In this document: piece after piece, positions 24,848 to 33,832 of the stretch
How the letters are laid out: each line of letters opens with the position of its first letter
How positions within the stretch are numbered: position 1 is the stretch's first letter
From: Hoylesella marshii DSM 16973 = JCM 13450
GTDB lineage: Bacteria; Bacteroidota; Bacteroidia; Bacteroidales; Bacteroidaceae
Direction of reading: 5' to 3'
Length of the DNA stretch: 33,832 nucleotides
Assembly (NCBI RefSeq): GCF_000146675.1
Contig: NZ_GL397214.1
Location: 2,466,927-2,500,758, forward strand
Notes under the pieces: model-generated
What the model was told of the DNA's origin: nothing
The model's input: the letters and a program-made list of their open reading frames with translations, nothing else
The model's database searches: none
Translations under genes and position numbers: made by a program

Positions 24848-25867
24848 TCAGAGGGTGATACATCGTTGCATGGTTTCGAGCTTGGCGCGGGTCTCTTCCC
24901 ACTCTTGCATAGGCGTGCTGTCTTTCATGAGGCCGCCGCCGGCATAGAGCCTGTAGTGGTTGCCATCGATTTGCATACAGCGCAGAGAGACGTAGAGGTG
25001 GGTGTCGGCTTCTGGTGCTAATAGTCCCATGAAACCGCTGTAGTATCGGCGCGGCGCATGCTCATGACGGAGGATGAACCGGCGGGTCTCCTCTTTCGGC
25101 ATACCGCATACGGCAGGGGTGGGATGCAGTTCGGCAATCAATGCACCCAGATGGGAGGGATTTTTCAATGTAAACAGAAAATCGCTGCGTAGGTGTAACA
25201 GGTGGCCGGCCTGTGATGCGTGTGGTGCTTCCTCGGTAATACGGGTGGAAAAGGGTTTGAGGCATTCGCGTATGTAGGTTGCCACGCAGCGTTGTTCTTC
25301 TTGATTTTTCATGCTCCAGCATGGCTCATCGGTCGTGGCTTCCATCGTTCCCGCTAATGCCATGGTATGCCATTGCGAACCCATGCTTTCGAGAAAGACC
25401 TCGGGCGTGGCTATCAACCATGTGCCGCTGACGGGTGTTGAGACGAGTGCCACGCAGAGATGGGGAAATAGCCGACAGGCATGCAAGAAAAGTTCGTCGG
25501 GCAATGGTGTTTCGTCTGTCGTCTGCTCAGAGCACCGCGCCAGCACGATTTTGCGGAAAAGGTCTTGCTTCAGTGGCTTATGAAAGCTGTTGAAATCTGC
25601 CATATACTGTGCTTTGTCGGTCTCTTCGTCGAGCACGCGGCGTTGTGCGGGCAGGTGTTTCGGCATGCTCACTTCGTGTTGCTCCATGCTGTCGGGGCGT
25701 ATCAGCAAGATAGGCTCTTGCTTCGATGGCATGAAAGGGGCGAATACAAATCCCACGCGCCCGTCGAGTGCATGCAAGTCGTGCAGTTCTTGCAGACGAC
25801 CTGTGGTCTGTCGTACCTCGGTGTAGTGGGTGTAGTGGGGCAGTCGGATGAGTGCTCTGCTATCCAT
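24848..25867 (-). CDS. menF: Isochorismate synthase MenF
   Basis: A chorismate-binding enzyme of 339 residues. Visible motifs are FRKIVLARCSEQ (with the general-base Lys), GTWLIATPEVFLE, LAGTME, LHPTPAVCGMPKEE, RRYYSGFMG and LYAGGGLMKDSTPMQEWEET. It lacks part of the N-terminal region seen in longer MenF/EntC proteins. It converts chorismate to isochorismate for menaquinone. Its start overlaps the end of the thioesterase gene by 8 bp. Confidence 0.9.
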   Translation of the reverse strand: MDSRALIRLPHYTHYTEVRQTTGRLQELHDLHALDGRVGFVFAPFMPSKQEPILLIRPDSMEQHEVSMPKHLPAQRRVLDEETDKAQYMADFNSFHKPLKQDLFRKIVLARCSEQTTDETPLPDELFLHACRLFPHLCVALVSTPVSGTWLIATPEVFLESMGSQWHTMALAGTMEATTDEPCWSMKNQEEQRCVATYIRECLKPFSTRITEEAPHASQAGHLLHLRSDFLFTLKNPSHLGALIAELHPTPAVCGMPKEETRRFILRHEHAPRRYYSGFMGLLAPEADTHLYVSLRCMQIDGNHYRLYAGGGLMKDSTPMQEWEETRAKLETMQRCITL

Positions 25868-26279
25868 TCTTGCGTGGTGTGACGATATAGTTCGTTACCT
25901 GAACGGTAGAAATCAACTCGCCCGCCGAATCACGGATGTCGATATGCCAGACGTGCAGCTTGCGTCCTCTGCTTTGCAGGCGCGCAGTAGCTGTCACGGT
26001 GTCGCCCTCTGACACGGCTTTCACGTGGCTCCCGCTCACACTGATACCTACGCTGATTTTGCCCGAGCATAACGCTGAAGAACCCACACCTGCCAGATTC
26101 TCGGCCAAAGCCAGCGAAGCACCGCCACTGAGGAAGCCGAATGGCTGACGGTTGTTCTCGTTGACACACATCCGAGCCATGCAAGTGTCGGCCTCGGGCG
26201 TAGAGATAAACTCCATACCCAGTACGGTAGAGAGGTTTTTCTCTTTGTTGATAATCTGTTTAATTTTTTCTACATTCAT
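25860..26279 (-). CDS. menI: PaaI-type hotdog thioesterase, probable DHNA-CoA hydrolase
   Basis: I use the Met at 26279 (MNVEKIKQII), giving 139 residues; the longer frame starts upstream of the promoter at 26304-26335. The hotdog core includes FGFLSGGASLALAENLAG, the thioesterase active-site helix, and VTATARLQSRGRKLHVWHIDI. Position as first gene of the men operon, overlapping menF by 8 bp, makes hydrolysis of 1,4-dihydroxy-2-naphthoyl-CoA the likely job; the family alone would only say acyl-CoA thioesterase. Confidence 0.8.
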   Translation of the reverse strand: MNVEKIKQIINKEKNLSTVLGMEFISTPEADTCMARMCVNENNRQPFGFLSGGASLALAENLAGVGSSALCSGKISVGISVSGSHVKAVSEGDTVTATARLQSRGRKLHVWHIDIRDSAGELISTVQVTNYIVTPRKNG

Positions 26280-26303
26280 ATCGTAAGTGCATGATAACAG
26301 ATA

Positions 26304-26335
26304 CAAAGATAGTGAATTTTGTTTGAGTTGGCAAG
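26304..26335 (-). promoter_or_regulatory. Promoter of the men operon
   Basis: On the minus strand CTTG (26335-26332) and TATCTTTG (26311-26304) are separated by 20 bp, a good Bacteroidota promoter. The first start codon is 25 bp downstream of the -7 box, giving a short leader, and there is no other promoter candidate before menE, consistent with one six-gene transcript. Confidence 0.8.
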
Positions 26336-26371
26336 TAAACAGCAAGGCTGTTGTCCATTGAATTACGTGCG

Positions 26372-26620
26372 CTTACAGTCCGATAGCCTTATCCCGAACA
26401 CGCGTTTTACATCCATTCCGGCCCAAGCCGAAATGCCCAAGAGAGTTTAAAATCAATTCCGGCCCAGGCCGAAATGCTCAAGAGGCTTTAAAATCGATTC
26501 CGGCCCGAGCCGAAATGCTCAAGAGACTCTAAAATCAATTTTGGCCCGAGCCGAAACGTTCAAAAGATACGTGAGTTACAGTCCGGATAACCTTATCTCG
26601 AACTCGCGTAAAATCTATAC
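26372..26620. repeat. Tandem array B: 41-bp units flanked by direct repeats
   Basis: Units begin at 26417, 26458 and 26499, with a diverged partial fourth to about 26566. Each contains CGGC-CCRA/GG-GCCG, an inverted repeat, and a TTTAAA-like core. On both sides lies a related sequence of roughly 40 bp starting ACAGTCCG (26372 and 26578), in direct orientation. The array fills most of the 443-bp gap between the men operon and the M64 peptidase gene; no gene is seen there. Confidence 0.85.
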
Positions 26621-26644
26621 AGGCTCTCATGACCGATTGAGGAT

Positions 26645-26690
26645 AAAAAAGTGAGGTATGGAAGGGAGATTGCCCCCTGTCATACCCCAC
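26645..26690 (-). terminator. Intrinsic terminator of the M64 peptidase gene
   Basis: On the minus strand GTGGGGTATG pairs with CATACCTCAC (one mismatch), with GGGGGC/CTCCC pairing inside, followed directly by six T. It begins 33 bp after the peptidase stop. Confidence 0.85.
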
Positions 26691-26722
26691 GATGATTGTA
26701 AGTTGTCGCCAAACGTGTGGCG

Positions 26723-28006
26723 TTATTCCACGTAGAAATTGATAATGCGCGACAAAGCCTGCCGGCATACCGGGCAGAACTCCGGTGTTTCGTTGATGCG
26801 CATACGGCAGTCTTGACAGCCTCTGTACACGCCTTTCTTGCTGTAGCCGGCTCCCTCGAATACGCCCACACGGGTTTCGCGCGTCTTTTTGTCGTCACTC
26901 AAAGGGGTAGGGATGGGTGTACCTTTCTTGATAAGGTTGCCCCATTTTGTGCCAAAGTCTTTCAGTGTGGTGATGTTTTGTTCCCAAGGTTCCACGTCGT
27001 GTGGATACATCGGTATCTGTTCGGATTCGTAGAAGTATTCGTCGGCTAATCCGGCGAAGCTATGGCCGAACTCATGCACGACCACGGGCTTGAACATCCG
27101 GTGGTGGGTCATCGACAGATTATAGGAGTTGAGAATACCGCCGCCACCGTAGATGTCGGTATTTACAAGCACGATGATGTGTTCGTAAGGTGTACCGGCA
27201 AGCCAATTATGCAGGTCTTTCAGCTTGAGTGTGGTGAGGTATCGGCTGCTGTAGAATGTATCGAAATGCGAGTGCAGTGCTGTATTCTTCCAGATGCCTT
27301 TGGCGGGTTCGCTCGTACCGCTCTCCATCGATGGTGCTTTCACGGCCACAATGTTGAAGTTTTTTCGTTGCGACTTGAATGGTTCGTGGGCGAAGAGTGC
27401 CTCTGTCGCTTCCTTAGCATCGGCAATGAAGGTGTCCATCTCGTCTTCTCTGTAGCCCTCGGAAAGGTAGGCGATGTGGATACATTTCTCGGGATTGACG
27501 GCCGTTTGCAGCGTGGCATAGGGCGTCACGTGGTTGTAGCCGATATGACGGATGAGGATGTCTTTCGGATTCACCGTATGTGTAAGTGTGGCCATTACCT
27601 CTCGCCGGTTGTTGCGCAGGTCTACGGTGATGTCTACTGTATCTTTCGGCATCGGCACGAGAAATACATTCTCAAACGATTTCTTCACTGTTGCGGCCTC
27701 ATCATAAGAGAGCCATTCCTGAAACAGCGTGGAAAACGAATTGCGGTAAATCACTTTGCCGGTGCGGTGGGAACGCACAGTAATCTGTCCGTTGCCCTCG
27801 ATGGGAAGCTCGGATAACCTGCTGCGCTTGCCATACCATTTGGGCATGACGTTCAATTCGTCTACCGACACTTCCTGACGGTTCTTGTCGCCGGCGAAGT
27901 TGTAGTCTATGCGCAAGGTGTTGTCGGTGAAGTAGTCTTCAAATCTCTGTGCGTTTGCAGGCAGGAGTGTTGTCAGCAAGAGCAGTGTAAAACTTAGTGT
28001 CTTCAT
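26723..28006 (-). CDS. Secreted M64-family metallopeptidase
   Basis: I start at the Met at 28006, which begins a clear signal peptide (MKTLSFTLLLLTTLLPANAQ); the product is 427 residues. An N-terminal beta domain (residues 20-150) is followed by the peptidase domain with IHIAYLSEGYREDEMDTF and the zinc motif HEFGHSFAGLADEY (His311, Glu312, His315). The C-terminus has four Cys in a C-x-x-C-type arrangement (CQDCR, CPVCR). M64 is named for an IgA-cleaving clostridial peptidase, but the substrate of the Bacteroidota members is not settled. It should be exported to the periplasm or cell surface. It is apparently transcribed with or just after folK (35-bp gap). Confidence 0.9.
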   Translation of the reverse strand: MKTLSFTLLLLTTLLPANAQRFEDYFTDNTLRIDYNFAGDKNRQEVSVDELNVMPKWYGKRSRLSELPIEGNGQITVRSHRTGKVIYRNSFSTLFQEWLSYDEAATVKKSFENVFLVPMPKDTVDITVDLRNNRREVMATLTHTVNPKDILIRHIGYNHVTPYATLQTAVNPEKCIHIAYLSEGYREDEMDTFIADAKEATEALFAHEPFKSQRKNFNIVAVKAPSMESGTSEPAKGIWKNTALHSHFDTFYSSRYLTTLKLKDLHNWLAGTPYEHIIVLVNTDIYGGGGILNSYNLSMTHHRMFKPVVVHEFGHSFAGLADEYFYESEQIPMYPHDVEPWEQNITTLKDFGTKWGNLIKKGTPIPTPLSDDKKTRETRVGVFEGAGYSKKGVYRGCQDCRMRINETPEFCPVCRQALSRIINFYVE

Positions 28007-28041
28007 TGTTTGTTTTGTTTGTAAAAGTAAAAAGGTATAGT

Positions 28042-28437
28042 TTATGCAATGGTTTCTTCCGGTTCTTCCATCTGTTGTATCAGTTCTCGGATGTAGCCTC
28101 TTTCCCAATCTTCAGCGTGCATCTTCGCGTCGCCAAACTGCAATACGTCTATGTCCATGGGCACCACATTGCTTTTATGCAGCGACCTCGACCGTCCGCA
28201 TTTCCGCTCTATGTTTCTCAGCGCTTTGCATATCTGCTGCAATCCGTGTGCTGTATAGACAACGGCAATCTTGTTCAGAAACAAATCGGACTCTATGCCG
28301 ACAGGTTCTGTCCACTTGCTGTCTGAGAATCGGATTTGCTTGAACAAGGCGCGGAGTAGGCTCTCTGCATTTTCCATGTTCTCTTTCTGTCCGGTATTGG
28401 AGCCAAGAGAGAGGATGAGTTTGGTAAGTGGTGGCAT
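28042..28437 (-). CDS. folK: FolK-like hydroxymethylpterin pyrophosphokinase (short)
   Basis: A 131-residue protein with ILSLGSNTGQKENM, TEPVGIESDLFLNKIAVV, IERKCGR and VVPMDIDVLQFGD, matching the order of HPPK motifs, including the two Asp that bind magnesium. It is about 30 residues shorter than typical HPPK: the usual C-terminal His-Pro and Arg-x-Phe-V-L-x-P-L segment is not visible. Activity in folate synthesis is therefore likely but not assured. It lies 2 bp after proS on the same strand, so it is probably co-transcribed and translationally coupled. Confidence 0.75.
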   Translation of the reverse strand: MPPLTKLILSLGSNTGQKENMENAESLLRALFKQIRFSDSKWTEPVGIESDLFLNKIAVVYTAHGLQQICKALRNIERKCGRSRSLHKSNVVPMDIDVLQFGDAKMHAEDWERGYIRELIQQMEEPEETIA

Positions 28438-28439
28438 GT

Positions 28440-29921
28440 TTAATAACTTCTTGCGATGATGACTCTCTGCGTGGCGGGCTTTCCGCTCACCATATCAATG
28501 CCGGATGTCTGCTCCACTCCGAAAGGTACGCAACGTATCGTGGCCTGCGTCTCTTCCTTGATGCGGGCTTCTGTTTCTTCGGTTCCATCCCAATGGCAGA
28601 GGAAGAAACCGCCGTCTTTTACACGTTTCTTGAACTCTTCGTAGTTATCGCATTCGTAGATACGGGCATCTCGTGCAGCCTTTGCCTTTTGATAAATGTT
28701 GGCCTGTATCTCGTCCAGCAGTGTTTGGATATGGCTCACGATGCCTTCTATAGGTAATGTTTCTTTCTCTAAGGTGTCGCGGCGCATGAGTTCTATCGTC
28801 CCGTTTTCGAGGTCGCGACCGCCCATGACGAGTCTCACAGGCACACCTTTCAGTTCATAGTCGGCGAACTTGAAGCCAGGCCGTTTGTTGTCGGCATCGT
28901 CTAATTTCACAGAGATACCGAGCTTGCGCAACCCTTCGATGACGGGACGAAGCCGTTCGTCGATAGCCGAGAGTTGCTCGGCATTCCGTGCGATGGGGAT
29001 AACGACTACCTGTATCGGGGCGAGTTTCGGGGGTAACACCAACCCGTTATCGTCGGAATGTGTCATAATGAGGGCACCGATGAGGCGTGTGGAAACTCCC
29101 CACGAGGTAGCCCACACGTATTCGGGTTTATTTTCCTTGTTGAGGAAAGTCACATCAAACGACTTTGCAAAGTTCTGTCCAAGGAAATGACTTGTACCGC
29201 TTTGCAGTGCCTTTCCGTCTTGCATCATGGCCTCGATGGTGTAGGTATCGAGTGCGCCGGCAAACCGTTCGGTCTCACTTTTCACGCCTTGTATCACCGG
29301 AACGGCCATCCATTCTTCTGCAAATCGGGCATAGACACCCAACATGGTGCGTGCTTCGGCCTCGGCCTCTTCTCTTGTAGCATGAGCGGTGTGCCCTTCC
29401 TGCCAGAGAAATTCGCTTGTGCGGAGAAACGGGCGCGTGCGCATTTCCCATCGCATCACGTTGCACCACTGGTTGCACATCAGAGGCAGGTCTCGCCACG
29501 AGTGTATCCAATTCTTGTAAGTATTCCAAATAATGGTTTCCGAGGTGGGACGTATGATGAGTTCTTCTTCGAGTTTGGCAGCAGGGTCTACTACTACGCT
29601 GTTTCCTTCTTCAGAGGCTTTCAGACGATAGTGTGTCACTACCGCACATTCTTTGGCGAAACCTTTCACGTGTTCTGCCTCACGGCTGAGAAACGATTTC
29701 GGTATCAGCAACGGGAAATAGGCATTCTGTGCCCCTGTTTCCTTAAACATCCTGTCGAGTTGTTGCTGCATCTTTTCCCATATCGCATAGCCGTAAGGTT
29801 TGATGACCATACACCCTCTTACGGCCGATTGCTCGGCCAAGTCGGCTTTTACTACCAAGTCGTTGTACCACTGACTGTAATTCTCCGACCGCTTCGTGAG
29901 GTCTTTTAATTCTGTCGCCAT
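28440..29921 (-). CDS. proS: Prolyl-tRNA synthetase (eukaryote/archaea-like type)
   Basis: A class II synthetase of 493 residues. It begins with [17 protein letters not shown] and has [17 protein letters not shown], motif 2 around [25 protein letters not shown], and [17 protein letters not shown], followed by an anticodon-binding domain and a C-terminal zinc-like/small domain ending in a Tyr, as in the ProS type 3 group. It lacks the editing insertion of E. coli-type ProS. It has its own promoter at 29966-29996. Confidence 0.96.
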   Translation of the reverse strand: MATELKDLTKRSENYSQWYNDLVVKADLAEQSAVRGCMVIKPYGYAIWEKMQQQLDRMFKETGAQNAYFPLLIPKSFLSREAEHVKGFAKECAVVTHYRLKASEEGNSVVVDPAAKLEEELIIRPTSETIIWNTYKNWIHSWRDLPLMCNQWCNVMRWEMRTRPFLRTSEFLWQEGHTAHATREEAEAEARTMLGVYARFAEEWMAVPVIQGVKSETERFAGALDTYTIEAMMQDGKALQSGTSHFLGQNFAKSFDVTFLNKENKPEYVWATSWGVSTRLIGALIMTHSDDNGLVLPPKLAPIQVVVIPIARNAEQLSAIDERLRPVIEGLRKLGISVKLDDADNKRPGFKFADYELKGVPVRLVMGGRDLENGTIELMRRDTLEKETLPIEGIVSHIQTLLDEIQANIYQKAKAARDARIYECDNYEEFKKRVKDGGFFLCHWDGTEETEARIKEETQATIRCVPFGVEQTSGIDMVSGKPATQRVIIARSY

Positions 29922-29965
29922 ATTTTCTTGTGATTGTTATCTGTTGTTTATTCTGAATCTTCGTG

Positions 29966-29996
29966 CAAAGTTAGCATAATTAGGACAGAATACAAA
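29966..29996 (-). promoter_or_regulatory. Promoter of proS-folK
   Basis: On the minus strand TTTG (29996-29993) and TAACTTTG (29973-29966) are separated by 19 bp, a good match to the Bacteroidota consensus, 44 bp before the proS start. Confidence 0.75.
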
Positions 29997-30024
29997 AGGA
30001 TAGTGTCCTTTTTTCGTTCATTGA

Positions 30025-33413
<3,389 letters not shown>

Positions 33414-33494
33414 GAATTGCACCACCCCCCTATGCTCCCTCACTTCTCCGAGGCTCTTTCTTACAAGCATTGTCGGCTTTATCAACAAAAAAGC

Positions 33495-33527
33495 GAGTGG
33501 TACGCATCGTCGCGACGCGTACCACTC
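33495..33527 (+). terminator. Hairpin after the MATE gene
   Basis: GAGTGGTACGC (33495-33505) pairs perfectly with GCGTACCACTC (33517-33527) around an 11-nt loop that is itself self-complementary (GTCGCGAC). It is followed by TATGTGTGTATATATA rather than a pure T run, so termination is likely but not certain. Confidence 0.6.
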
Positions 33528-33578
33528 TATGTGTGTATATATATAAAGGTGTTTCTTTTATGCTTCCCGCATCAGTTG

Positions 33579-33820
33579 CGCCGCACGGCACTCTTTCGCT
33601 CGGAAATCAATGATTTTTGCGCCGCACGGCACTCTTTCTCTCGGAAATCAATGATTTTTGCGCTGCACGACACTCTTTTGCTCGGAAATCAATGATTTTT
33701 GCACCGCACGGCACTCTTTTGCTCGGAAATCAATGATTTTTGCGCCGCACGGCACTCTTTCTCTCGGAAATCAATGATTTTTGCGCTGCACGGCACTCTT
33801 TCGCTCGGAAATCAATGATT
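33579..33820. repeat. Tandem array C: six 41-bp units
   Basis: Units begin at 33579, 33620, 33661, 33702, 33743 and 33784; the last breaks off at about 33820. Each contains GCCG-CA-CGGC (or a one-base variant) and AAATC-AAT-GATTT. Units differ from one another by only a few bases. The region 33414-33832 holds no gene. Confidence 0.9.
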
Positions 33821-33832
33821 CCGGAACCTTTT

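Noticed and set aside
33579..33820. CRISPR array
   Set aside because: Units are directly adjacent with no unique spacers and there are no cas genes; the same holds for the arrays at 13591 and 26417.

Overview
The window looks like chromosome of a Bacteroidota member, most likely Prevotellaceae (Prevotella in the broad sense). The reasons are: promoters with the Bacteroidota form (TTTG or TTG, 19-20 bp, TAnnTTTG); start codons that mostly lack a strong Shine-Dalgarno sequence; Mfa/FimA-like lipoproteins; an HU-HIG type histone-like protein; remnants of a Bacteroidales PcfK/PcfJ pair; and a compact men operon of the Bacteroidota type. The species cannot be fixed from the sequence alone.

Left part, 1-9500 (accessory genes around dnaK). 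After the tail of an unidentified gene come two related surface loci that face each other in inverted orientation, one at 154-2443 (+) and one at 7152-9437 (-). Each has the same layout: promoter, a leader of 300-400 nt with a CA-dinucleotide microsatellite, a terminator-like hairpin with a T run, a small acidic peptide gene, then a fimbrillin-like lipoprotein gene. Between them lie a decayed PcfJ/PcfK pair, dnaK, a TIR/deoxyribosyltransferase-like protein with a winged helix, and an HU-like protein.

Middle part, 9500-13870 (AT-rich, probably acquired). It holds a Bro-N/Fic fusion protein, a SIR2-STAND protein of the kind used in anti-phage defence, an IS30 transposase stub, and a tandem array of 41-bp units.

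Right part, 13871-33832 (higher GC, housekeeping). It carries an antiporter/LolD-like ATPase/FMN-binding protein operon (-), asd-truA-oxyR (+), the menaquinone operon menI-menF-menD-menB-menC-menE (-) with a clear promoter, an M64 metallopeptidase (-), proS-folK (-), and ligA-MATE (+). Intergenic gaps contain two more tandem arrays whose units are unrelated in sequence but again 41 bp long.

The points most worth following up are: the twin microsatellite/terminator leaders, where the CA count decides whether an upstream reading frame crosses the terminator hairpin; the three non-homologous 41-bp arrays, each unit with a GC-rich and an AT-rich inverted repeat; and the candidate defence genes. 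All functional statements rest on motif recognition by eye; no database search was run.
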